A stretch of 64,000 nt of DNA from Escallonia rubra. Lineage: Eukaryota; Streptophyta; Magnoliopsida; Escalloniales; Escalloniaceae. This document shows, piece after piece, positions 29,101 to 41,100 of the stretch; within the stretch, counting starts at the first letter, position 1; each line of letters opens with the position of its first letter. The notes under the pieces are model-generated. The model saw only the letters and a list, made by a program, of their open reading frames with translations. It made no database searches and had not been told where the DNA came from. Both the position numbers and the translations under genes were made by a program. The stretch covers positions 248,001-312,000 of the forward strand of contig JAVXUO010003229.1 in the NCBI GenBank assembly GCA_033065855.1, given 5' to 3'.

Positions 29101-30295
29101 ATGCTACTGTTTTAGTCTTCCCCTATACAAAAAGAGGGACTCTAGACAGATATATCAATGGTAAGTTTCATATTTCAATATTAAGTACATCTCCAATTAG
29201 TTGCAATCCGAGAGCGGTTGATCTTCTTATCAAGACATTGGTGCTGATCTCGAGCTAGTTTAAACGACATACAGTGCCTTCAAGCAATCTTTCAATTGTG
29301 CAGGCACGAGGGGGAAACAGCTACAACTGTCATTTGAAAATAAATTGGAGATAGCAGTAGGGATTGCTCAAGGCCTTCGATACATGCATGAAGAGTGCCC
29401 TCGAGGACCAATTGCTCATGGTGACTTACAGGCCTGCAATGTTTTTGTATCGTATGACTTGCAGCCCCAGGTATTTACTGACAATTGCACAAAATAAAGG
29501 CTAAACAAATATCACAGTTTTTGTGCTTTAATATCTTTTCTTCTTGCGTTTCCTTGTGGTTATAATAGATCATTGGCTTTGGACATGCTACATGGCTGCA
29601 GCTAGAACAATATTCCAATATCTTCAATAACAGGTTTGCATTTAGCTATATGATGCAGCAAGTCTCTCGATTTTCATGAGCTATTTAGGACGTTTAAGGT
29701 TAGTTTGTACGTTCAAAATTAAAGGTGCAAGCACAAAGATCCATCAGGCCCTGAAGCACTGGTTTTACTGAAATCAGACATCCTTGCCTTTGGAATTTTG
29801 CTCCTGAGGTTGTTTTGCAGAAAATCTGCCCCACAGGACAACAGAAAATTGGTCGAATGGGTTAGTAGTGAACGGTTCCCCTACAAAATTCTATGGCAAA
29901 ATTAGTACCTCAAACTTAATTCCAGGCTCCTTTATTCTGTGTAGGCTCAACCATTGTTGCGACAAAGAGCATACCATGAGTTATTTGATGAAGAAATGGA
30001 CACGTATGTAATGTACAGGGTGAGATATGCTGCAGCTCAATGCATCAAGACCAATCCAATTTCAAGACCCTGTATGAGTGAGGTGATTGTACAGCTGACT
30101 CGCGCTAACAAACTGTTCCTTCCCTTGCCATGATTTTTTGGTTCTGAAAGTGTTTCCTTTTTCCTTGTTATTTCTCTTCAGGTAGTGTCTTTTCTTAAAG
30201 GAGAAACTTCGTGTGCAACCCAGTGGTCGTCGTCATCAGAAGGCAGCCCAGTTATAGACTTGAGCACGTGGCTCAAACTCAAACTCAATCTCTAG
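25290..30295 (+). CDS. Universal-stress-domain receptor-like cytoplasmic pseudokinase
   Basis: Eight exons join in phase: 25290-25667, 26019-26119, 28433-29160, 29304-29470, 29569-29633, 29725-29860, 29945-30082, 30182-30295, giving 608 residues. The first 160 or so look like a Usp/adenine-nucleotide alpha-hydrolase fold (KKVVIVVLDEG, then VKFVVKIAAGY and AANNVGATWIV-type blocks). A kinase-like domain starts near 305: the ATP lysine is Lys347 (VLVKRF), the catalytic loop reads HGDLQACN (Asp443, Asn448), but the metal-binding DFG is GFG at 461-463 and the glycine loop is poor. SDILAFGILLLRL fits helix F. There is no transmembrane segment. Architecture resembles the Usp-plus-kinase proteins annotated as inactive protein kinase SELMODRAFT_444075-like. 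Intron 2 (2313 bases) holds a TC microsatellite and a hAT element. A scaffold or regulatory role is inferred. Confidence 0.85.
26123..26172 (+). repeat. TC microsatellite directly after a splice donor
   Basis: About 25 TC units start three bases after the exon 2 end at 26119, so the donor reads GTG followed by TC repeats. It then grades into a C-rich run to about 26190 and a short CA run near 26213-26220. Confidence 0.9.
26555..28281. mobile_element. hAT element inserted in intron 2 of the pseudokinase gene
   Basis: The termini TAGAGATGTCAA (26555) and the inverted TTAACATCTCTA (to 28281) differ at one base. The flanking 8-bp duplication GGCTCCGG (26547-26554 and 28282-28289) is exact, which marks hAT. 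Both subterminal regions are packed with GGCCCGGCC-type words. The 1.7-kb interior is AT-rich and lacks a full transposase; one short open frame near the middle is listed separately. The exact duplication and good ends suggest a fairly recent insertion. It is in the host intron and leaves the flanking exons intact. Confidence 0.9.
27444..27647 (+). pseudogene. Short proline-rich frame inside the hAT element, possible transposase remnant
   Basis: A 67-residue frame starts MSGLLKKFRRRSSSRK and continues with PPPGQAPPPAQ-type repeats, then loses any recognisable character. It lies where the amino end of a plant hAT transposase would be expected, but neither a BED zinc finger nor the hATC dimerisation domain can be seen. 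It may be the only coding remnant left or a chance frame. Confidence 0.3.
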
Positions 30296-31755
30296 ATGCT
30301 GGTAGGGTTCACTTTGAGGATTGCACATCATAGCTCACACCAGAAGCAGAAGCAGAACAAAGGAAAAGAAAAGGAAGAGAATCTCAATCTTTTACATGTA
30401 ATATTGTTGGACATCCATAAGCTACAATTTCCAACTTTGAGGACTCTAAGGCTCAAAAGTTTAGATACTGGCTCTCTTCACTGTTGATACTGTGTATCAA
30501 CATTGGCATATACCATAGAGATCTTGTGTACACACCACAAATAAAACGTTTGTCCGAGCTTCTGAGGACCAAGTACTAGTAGTCTAGTCAACCAACTGTT
30601 TGGCTAAAGTAACGAATTAAGCACGTCATTGTATAAAGTTTGATCCTCGTTCATGTGTTCATCGCTTTGGCCAGATTTGTGTACTGACCAACTTTTGTAG
30701 AAGAAATGGCAAGACTTTTGTGCCGTGACAAATCATCTGGTTTGCCTAAGACCACACACATGAGATAAGCCTCCTCTTAATGGATGAATAGCATGGCAAT
30801 TTGACCACCTCCTGGAAGAAGAAATTTCCCACTCAAAACACGCCCACCCACAGTCGGCAGATGCTTTTGTTCTGGGAGAGGCATCAAGGCATGTTCTCTT
30901 CTCTGAGGTTGAATTTTTCCCAAAACCATTTTGGTCCAAAAGGAGGATGCGGATATGCCATAATGCTACTGTTACCGTGTCCAGTAACTACGTTATGGCC
31001 ATTTTTCAACTTAGTCTACTGCACACTTTTTTTTTTGGTTTCTTAAACCTAGTTAGCACATATCTTATGTTAAATTGGTGAACGTTTCATAGCACGGCAT
31101 TGTGAGATTTCAAACCTCGTCCATTTAGGCCAACAAGGCGTACTTTTCGATCTTTTATCAAACCCACAGTAGACCCTCCTTGGTCCCTTCCTACGCGCAA
31201 ATCCTTGGCGTTTAGCTGCTCTCGGATTTGTCAAACTTGTTTAGCAAATAATCAAGTTTACAAGCACTTTCAGGAAGGTGTTACAATGCTATTCTTGTGC
31301 TTATGTTGGTAAATGAAAAGCGAGAAGCCAAGAGGTACTTATTGTCACAAGGGCGTTGTTTTATCGAGGGAGTAAATTAACATATGTATGCGCGTTATTA
31401 TGTCTTTCGAGCAATTCGATTAAGTCGTTAACTAGAAGATATTCATCAATCCATCTATATGAAATTGACACAAACGAGTCATTAACCAAAAAACATCAAC
31501 TATTCTACTGAAATTAAATGAATAAATTACATGCTACTTTGGTAATACAAGACTTCTCTCTTTCTCCCGCATTTGTTTTATCAAAAAGATTAGTAGAAAA
31601 ATTTGGTGATAGGATTTATGTAAAAACCTTGGTCCTACATCACAGTCAACGTGTCATGGTCATAGACCCGTGGCGTACAATTCTGTTCACTTCCCGACTA
31701 CCCTAACACAGTCCCTAATTTCAAAATTTATACCACCTCACAAAAATTTCACACC
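30296..31755. other. Intergenic, no gene seen
   Basis: This is the 3' flank of the pseudokinase gene and the upstream region of RSH1. Nothing beyond AT-rich unique-looking sequence was recognised; short open frames on both strands show no family features. Confidence 0.5.
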
Positions 31756-31763
31756 TATAAAAA
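31756..31763 (+). promoter_or_regulatory. TATA box of RSH1, with CT-rich leader
   Basis: TATAAAAA lies 409 bases before the start codon at 32172. A (CT)n microsatellite at about 31852-31876 would be in the leader. The long gap to the start codon allows a leader intron. Function is inferred. Confidence 0.5.
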
Positions 31764-32171
31764 CAGTGAAGAAAATAAAAAATATCTTTATCATACGCCA
31801 TTTATGTGGCCTTCGCTAAACTCTATCCTACCTGTGCCCCTGTCTCTCTAAACTCTCTCTCTCTCTCTCTCTCTCTAGATTATCTCTTCGCCATCTTCGT
31901 TCAATCCATAGCTCGCACATCTCTCTTCAACCCTAATTTGTGCACGATTAGGAGTCGCACAGCCAAACACAGCGCACTTGAATGCCAATCTGCTCCAATT
32001 CTGTCCGCTCACTTAAACCTCTACTTGTAGAATACTCCTAGTTTTGCTGAATTGTAATCAATGAGTTTATTTGGTTGTTGTAAGCTGTTTGCGTCTGTCG
32101 TTTTGCGTTGTTCGGTGCTTTGTTTTGTTTAATTCAATGATACTGCTCTGTTCCGATGCTTCGCAGTAGAA

Positions 32172-35100
32172 ATGGCTTCTGCTCCTTCAATGTCAGGTAC
32201 GCCTCTAGTTTTCGTCTCCGTTTTTCGTGGTGTTACTTTGGGGTACGTGTCGGAATTTGAGTGAATGATTTTTCAGTTTCTGTGGAATGCGTGAGCATAT
32301 GTAAGTTGCCGAAAGGGGACGGGAGCGGGAGGTACGACTGTAGCGTCATCTCCTGTGCGTGGAAGGCTCCGAGGGCATTGACGGGGTTTCTAGCAAGCAC
32401 TACGCATCCGCCTCACTGTTCGTCCTTGCTGTATGGAAGAAGCCGAAGGATAAATCGAATTAAATGTGTAAGTTTGTCTCTAGGATTGATAGGATATTGA
32501 CGATTCATTCTTGTTCCTAAGAATCCTTGTAGTTCTTAAGTCCTAAGATATGCCGGTACTAGTTCTTTGTGCTGTGTACTAGTTTTCCACAAAACGTATG
32601 AATTCAGGTTTTACAGTAAGTCAGTAATGTATGTTTATGAGAAATTAAAGCTTCGTTGTTGATGAATTTAGAGAAACTCACTTGCATTGGAGCTTCAAGC
32701 GCTAAGATATGATAACACAAGTTCATCTAGAGCTATAGCTTTTCATGTTTGTGTCAGTGTATTCTGTTCTTCCCATTGCACGTTATGTATATAACCAAGT
32801 TCTGCAATGAAGTCTGTTTTTATTAGCAAATAAGCATCATTTGTTGATGTATTAACTATTATGAAACCGTAGCCATATTGGAGCTTCAAGTGTGCATATA
32901 TCTGCAATGAAGTCTGTTTTTATTAGCAAGTAAGCATCATTTGTTGATGTATTACGAAATTGTACCCATTTTGGAGCTTCAATTGTGCATATATCTGAAA
33001 CAAGTGAATTGTTTTCCTGGCCTTTATAACTTTGATGAACCAATCTCACTTAGTCGGTGCGGTCACTATAAGGAAGCTGACCATTTTAGTATTTTTCCTG
33101 GGGTTGGTATCATCACAATACAACGCAAAAACCGTAGTCTGATTTGAGAGGTGTCAATCTAATTGATTATCTTAGATCTCGCTATAAAGTACCCTTTGTA
33201 GAGATCTTTTGGCAGCAGTTGTCCATGTATTTATTTATTACGCGGTCATCGCTCAATAGTGGTTCTCGTTTTTGTATTTAATTGTCCCAGAATAGTTTTC
33301 CACCTTGAAAAAGTTATGCACGAATTAGTGTCAATTTTCCAAGTAGACCCCCTCTTATGTTACACGTTAATAGCTGGTAACTACAAGAAAGTATTGCATA
33401 CAACATCATTAGTAGGAGTAGTGATAAATATATAAACAATTGTGACTGTTATTCATTGAAGTTATGTAGCTCTCCTAAAATTGCGCTCTTGGCCAAAGAG
33501 GACGATTATTCAGGGACTGAGGGGGTACATTACTATTTCCATTTGGGAACATAGTCTGTAATTCTTAGGTCATAACCGTTTTTGTTTTAGTATAAACTTA
33601 TATTTCCGCTTTTTTAGAAGTTAACCTAAGAACTTAAGCTGTCAAAGAATGAGCCCATCAACATGTTTGTGAGCCTCAAACCTCACATGGAGAGACAAAC
33701 TAAAGGTGCTCATTGGGGCACGAGCAACATACGGACGACATAGTAAAGTGCTTACCGAGGCACAAACATATAGCGGGAACAGTTGCAAGGTGGGAAACCC
33801 AAACCCAAGACCTTACCATATACATATTTTTTGCGCGCGTATGTGATCGAGTGTGTGTGTGCTGTTGTGGGGGGGGGGGGGGGGGGCATTCAAGTTTCTT
33901 CAAAGGGAGTTTTTATTTTGCTGCTTAAATACTTGGATAGGTGCATTGCTGATAGGGAACCATTAATGTCATTGTCCCATCGCATGGGATTTCCTTGTGG
34001 GTGGGCTCAGTGGGTAAGACCAGTAAGAAATTGTTTACTGTGAGTGTGATTATTTTCTCCCACACACTTTTTGTTGTGACAGCTGAGGACGTGCTTGTTT
34101 GCCAATATTATTTAAGAGTGGTATATATTGCATGGAATGAGCATTCAAGTTTCTTTAAAGGGAGTCTCTATCTTACTGCTTAAATGCCGCGATAGGTGCA
34201 TTGCTCATAGAGTCATAGGGAACCATTAATTTCAGATTGTCCCATCGCATGGGATTTCCTTGTGAGTGGGCTCAGCGGGTAAGGCCAGTGAGAAATTATA
34301 TTTGTGAGTGTGATTATTTTCTCCCAAACACATTTTGTTGTGACAGCTGAGGACTCGCTTGTTTGCCGATATTATGTGTTGAAGAAATATGTTTGACGTG
34401 AAATACGTTTTAAGATATGTATCATGGAATCTCTGACACTGCTTCCCTTCCTGGTTGTCTATCTTCGCGAGACCTGCTTTAGCATTCAGATGTAATTTGC
34501 CGTCAGCATCTATTATCTGTAATGATCTTTATCAGTGATAAAGTATTGTTCATATGTAATATGGCAAACTTGTTTACATACTACGCCACACACAGTCTCT
34601 CTTTAGATGTGTCATTGTAGAAGTAGCTGTTACATATATTGAACAAGCTTTCTATTATCTTGTCACTGATGGTAGCCATTTAATCCTTGTGCCAGAGATG
34701 TGAAGCCCTGGATACGGGAGGATGGTTCTCCGATGAGATATCGGACTTCTTACTTCTTCGAAGACTACTAAGATCAAGTTCGCGTCATGCCTGTAGCAAT
34801 TGGAAGTTGCGTTGTTCTTCATCTTTTTCTTCAGAATCATATGATGAGGTTTCTCCTGAAAGTTTGTGGGAGGTATGGTGTGTTACCTTGCTCATTGACA
34901 GTATTACAAGTTCTGCAAATTTTATCATTCTTAATTGAGTCGAGTATATGAGATGTGAATTCAGAGACTTGGGGTTACCAGGATAAGGGGGAGGGGTTCT
35001 GAAACATGCAGACGTGTATTTTGGAATGAAATTTCCAGAGTGTTGTTGTTTCCATGAGCTGTAAGAGGACATGCTTTAATTACCAACTGGAGAGTGATAT

Positions 35101-38100
35101 GCCAATTACTGGAACTCCACGTAATATCTGCCATAATCGAGCATTTTTGTGTCTGGCTGGCAGGCTTGAGGGTTCCGCTAAGTTCGAACCTAAACCTTGG
35201 GCAAGTTATGCCATATTGTTGGTTGGTAATTTAGGGTAAAATACCGAGAACAACGTTTGGGTTATTGGATTTGGACTACATATGTTAGATGTAGACCACA
35301 AGTTAATTAAGGTTCTTAACAGAGTATTGATGACATGAATCATGAGAAGATTGCTCCATAGTGCAGAATCTGAATTGCTGTGTTATATGGAACTAATGCT
35401 CTATCTTATTTTTTCTTCAAAAGTTTTCCGTCTTATACTTTGAACTTATTTGGGTGCTGACATGTGAGGCAATGCTGCTTATATTGCATATCATCCATCA
35501 CGTTTGACCCTTGGAAATCGGATGGTAGTTGCCATTACAATTATAAGTGAATGCCAGTGACTGGTGGAATTGGAACATTAATAAACTAATGCCAATTTAT
35601 TTTGGTTGCATCAGGATCTTAGTCCTAGTATCTCATATCTTCTTCCGAAGGAGTTGGAATCAGTTCGTAATGCTCTGAATGTAAGCCTCTAGTTCTCCAT
35701 ATGCACCTCAACTGTTTAGTTGTTATCATCATTATCTCCCTCTGCAACTTAAATATATATTCCGTAAACCTTTCTTCTTCTTTTTTGATACACGAATTAT
35801 TTCCGTTCCATTATCTCCTCCTGTTGAAGCTGATAACCGATGTTTGGCCAGTTATTAGAAGCTTTACCTGGAAGAGTAATACTGTGGTGCTTTCATCTTG
35901 GAATATGTTGATGTATGTTTTTGGTAAGTTATTTTATGGTTGTACAGCTAGCTTTTGAGGCGCATAATGGTCAAAAAAGACGTAGTGGAGAGCCTTTCAT
36001 CATTCACCCTGTTGAAGTTGCACGAATTCTAGGAGAACTTGTGAGTATGCAAAATTGTTTAAATTCCTCATTTTGAGGAGATGTTGGGCCAATTTCTTTT
36101 TACGAACTTATTACTTTTCTAGGAATTGGATTGGGAGTCTATTGCGGCTGGCTTATTGCATGACACAGTTGAGGATACAAATGTTGTTACATTTGAAAGA
36201 ATAGAAAAGGAGTTTGGTCCTGCTGTGCGCCACATTGTAGAAGGAGAAACCAAAGTACGTTAGATAACTTCTTCCCAGTTCTTGTTTTTCTGTTGACTTA
36301 AAAATATTTTGACTGGGTAACATAAAATCTATTCCTCTCCTGCAATCAAGGTTTCCAAACTTGGAAAACTCAAGTGTAAAAACGAAAGCCATTCGGTGCA
36401 AGATGTAAAAGCCCATGACCTCAGGCAGATGTTTCTAGCTATGACTGAGGAGGTGATACTTGCATTATGTTACATGTGTCCATGTTATCTTTTTTTAACA
36501 ACCCCTTGGCAACTTAAATCATTTTTGTTCTTTCAGGTTCGTGTTATAATAGTCAAATTAGCCGATAGATTGCATAACATGCGCACCCTTTCACATATGC
36601 CTCCACATAAGCAGGTGGTATGAATTTGATTTTGAAATACTAGGTCCGTTTGGTCCCTGCTATTCTTAACACTAGTTCATTCTGTCCAGTCCAGCATTGC
36701 CGTGGAGACACTGCAGGTCTTTGCCCCTCTAGCGAAATTGCTTGGGATGTATCAAATTAAGGTATGTCTGCTTTTACTTTTTTCCCTTGCCGTTGCAGCC
36801 AAAGGACTTTTTTTGGCTTTGGGTAAAATCCCTAACAATCATAATATTGATAATCATGTAGCACATTTAAAAAATTAAATAACATGATACCGGACTTCTC
36901 CTCAGACAAGGAGCCGTGCAAAGGACTTTTAGCTAATTAAAAGCTGCCTGCAATTTCTTTGTCTAAAAAGTTGTGTCTAAATAAAGACGTGGCTCTGAAA
37001 CCATAGTGTTTTAGTATATTAGACTTTCTAGTTATATATCTGTTCTAACAACAGAAGTTTGACCTTAGTGTTTTAGTATATTAGACTTCCATGTTTCCAA
37101 CCTTATGGTTGCACTAGTTTGAACTTCGGCCTTACTATCGTCTTCGGTAGTTGGGATTCAGTGATTGCAATCAACTATGTGTTAACCAAGACCTTAAGTT
37201 GAAGATGAATTCAAAACTGCTTCCTCAGAATAATATCATGCTCCTCCCTGTATTATCTTTTGCGTGCATGCTTGATTTTCAAAGTGCTCATCCTGTTATA
37301 TTCCTGTGATTGAACAAGTTTCAAGGAAATATGCAAAAGGAGAAGACAGTGTCTTTAGTGTACATCATAAATTTACCTCCCAATTACGATTTCTAGCTTC
37401 TGGTATCACATGTGAGTTTTCAGTGACTGTTTCTTCAATCAAGGTGCTTTTTCTGTAGATACCGAACAGTAGTAACAGTTGATCCTTATCTTCAGAAGCA
37501 GCCAAAGACCCCAACTCGAATAGCACTCTGATTTTTTAGCACTTTGATTTTTACACTGATTTCATGAAGCTACTAATGAGCAAATGTTTCATGATGCAGT
37601 CTGAACTTGAGAATCTATCTTTCATGTACACAAATGCTCAAGATTTTGCTAAGGTCAAAAGAAGGGTCGCAGAACTCTATAAAGAGCACGAGAAGGAACT
37701 ACTAGAGGTAGCACCTTCCGTTCTCTATTTAATTCTAGATTTATAAGCTATCACAGCATTATCCAATTACACATCAAAGACTTGATAAGCTTTTAATTAG
37801 TATTTGGTACTTTGAATTAGAGTAATCTGGTTCTTTCTACATCATTTTCAGTGTTTGTGCTTATGAGCTCTTTCTCTTGTGTCAGGCTAATAAAATTTTG
37901 ATAAAGAAGATTGAGGATGATCAGTTCTTAGACCTTGTGACAGTTAGCACAGAAGTCCGGTCTGTATGTAAGGAGCCTTACAGGTGAAGCCATTAACCCT
38001 GTCTCTTGTTGATATCTTTACTTTATATGCAAGTAAGTAAATAAATGTATACCACGTGGTTTGTGCTTAGCTGCAATGAAGATCTTTTATCTGGCTTTTA

Positions 38101-41100
38101 TGCATACTTCATTGTCACTTTGCAGTATTTACAGGGCTGTACTCAAATCTAAAGGTTCCATTAATGAAGTCAACCAAATAGCACAGGTTTGTTTGGAACT
38201 GGCCTTTAAAATGGGTAGTTCGAAGTTGGCAATCTTCAACTTTTTTACATATATTACCTGACATTTGATATGATTGAATTACCAGCTTCGAATTGTCATC
38301 AAACCTAAGCCATGCGTAGGAGTTGGACCTCTATGTAGTGCAGAGCAGGTACATTTTTACGCATACTTAAATAGCTGCTTACAACTTCTTGGACACACAA
38401 TAGTGTAGACCCATAGTTTTCTCTCATACTTGCTCCTTCCGCAGATCTGTTACCATGTTCTTGGGCTGGTACATGGGATATGGACCCCTATTCCTCGAGC
38501 TGTGCGTGTTTTGCTCGTCTTTCTGAATTGATAGTTGGCTTCATCTTTAGGATACAATTTTGTCTTATAGATATATGATGTAACAGATGAAGGACTACAT
38601 TGCGACCCCAAAACCTAACGGTTATCAGAGTCTTCATACAACTGTAATTCCATTTCTTTATGAGAGCATGTTTCGGCTGGAAGTTCAGGTAGGTTTGAAC
38701 ATAAATTTTTCCCATTTTCTATTGTTGCAATTTCTCTCCTTTGATTGCCTTTATTAGCTAAGAAATATTTTCTACTTGTCATCTCAATGTTTCCCCCTTC
38801 ACCTCTCCCTTTTAAATGGCCGTTTTTCAGAAGTCTAGCAATATTGGTTAGTTGATTTTGGTTTTGTGTACAAAAACTGATTTCATCATTTACAATACAT
38901 TTACTTCTATGTTGGCTCTTTGAATGGTTGGTAGATAAGAACTGAAGAAATGGATTTAATAGCACAGAGAGGTATTGCTGCTCATTACAGTGGGAGAGTT
39001 ATCATTAACGGTTTAGTTCGACATGTGACGCCTAATGAAGGAAGTTCAAGAGGGAAAGCAGTCTGTCTTAACAATGCAAACATCGCGCTCAGGGTATCTT
39101 GTTTTTTAGCTATGCAAATTTGAGATGGTTGACAATATTATTCTGGAAACTTGAAACTTTTTATAGCTGTAGTTTTATAATTAGAGGTCCTTTCTTTCTT
39201 CAGATTGGCTGGCTCAATGCAATTAGAGAATGGCAAGAGGAGTTTGTCGGGAACATGAGCTCTAGGGAGTTCGTAGACACTATCACCAGAGATCTTCTAG
39301 GTAGCTGTGTCTTTGTATTCACGCCAAGGGGAGAGGTAATAAGATGAAGTGCTTAACATTTGTCGGATTTTTTCTTTCCAATGCCTCAATCATTCTTTCA
39401 ATGGTGTGTACAGATTAAAAATCTTCCCAAGGGGGCAACTGTCATTGACTACGCCTATATGATACACACTGAAATTGGCAACAAAATGGTGGCTGCAAAG
39501 GTACACTTCTGTTTGGCTGGTATTCACTTCTTCAGGAATCCAAATGTGATTGCAGGCTTTCTTTGTTTGCAGGTCAATGGTAATCTTGTTTCTCCCTCAC
39601 ATGTGCTCGCAAATGCAGAAGTTGTGGAGATAATAACATATAATGTTAGTTTTTTTCATCCCTTCTTCGTAGCTCTCTCTTTCTTGAGTTGATATTTAGA
39701 TCCTGTCCTTGATACAGATAGATGGCGTACTATATGTTATCACTTTACTAGACACTAAATGAGCGTCGTGAAACATGGCACTTAAACTCCATATGCATAA
39801 TAGGAAAAATGAGGTTGCTGCCATTTTACTCCTAAAGTGAACATCCAAAACGAGGTCGAGATATATGTAAATACGTGGATGAAGTTATAAAGTTGTGTAC
39901 CCATTGCAAAAAATATGAGAAAAGAAAAAAAATCGTAAAGTTGTGAGTTCGAAAAGTTTCATTTAGCATTGATTGGTCAGGCTATGAAGTTTGTCCGTAT
40001 CTTAGTTTTCGATCAGTTGAAACTTGTCACTTTAATGGTAGCTAATTTTGGTCATCTGTCTCGGCTCTCAGTTTGAAGTTCAAGAAATATATAGAGTCCC
40101 CTTGAAGTAACCAAATAACTGTTCAAGTATTAGTGTCCTAGCCATAACCGGCCAAGTTTCTCAAACCTATGAACTAAATCGAATATAGAGATTGCAATGG
40201 GAATCTATTTGCTGTGGTTCACTGTTTTCTATACTATTCTCGCTTGATGTTGTTGTTTTGATCACTTGAATTTTCCTTGTAAGTTTTGTCATGCACGTGT
40301 TCCACCTGCAATAGAAACAGTAAATGTAAGGTGCTTGTTCTAGCCTAAATGTACTGGCATAAGAGGAACTATCACAAATTGGAAAGCTGCAAGATACAGT
40401 TGTGATAATGAGAACAACATATAGAATTTCGCGTTGTGCATTCTAAACCGAGCAAATACACTGAGCACTTGTGTTCTTAGCATGACATGTTCTCTGGAGA
40501 GTGCAAACCCTTTACTGGATCATAGCCACTGTTGTGGTTAACAGATCTACCATAATATCTTTACTTAGAACCTACTCAAGCATAACGAACTTAGCCCTAC
40601 ATTTAAATGTGATAAGTCTCCTCTCAACTATTGAATTCCAAAGAAAAAACTTCACTCGATTATAGATTTTGTTACTTGAGGCTTAAGCATGCACCTCCTT
40701 CAATTTTCAATGTCCTCCCTTTTCTCCGATTGTGCTCTCTATCTATAGACGATATGTACAGACTGTTCTTTGAGCGACTTGCATCTATAATCTTTTTACA
40801 ACTCAAACAGAGGAGATCATGCATTTATATATGACTGCTTCTGCTTTTCCACTCCATAGAGTTTACGTTGGCATGTTTATTGGAATCGGTTCATATATGA
40901 TAATAATGTTCAATTGCCTTCATTGCTTGTGTAGCTCACAAGTTCCTTGCTTGTCAGGCGCTCTCAAGCAAATCTGCTTTCCAGAGACATAAGCAATGGC
41001 TGCAACATGCAAAGACTCGTAGTGCCAGGCACAAGATCATCAAAGTGGGTTTTTCTATAAAGTGAAAGTATTTAGTGCGTAGCTATCCTTACACCTGCTT

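Noticed and set aside
28389-29258. A 289-codon frame taken as a separate gene
   Set aside because: It is exon 3 of the pseudokinase gene plus intron read-through on both sides; the acceptor at 28432 and donor at 29161 join in phase to the neighbours.
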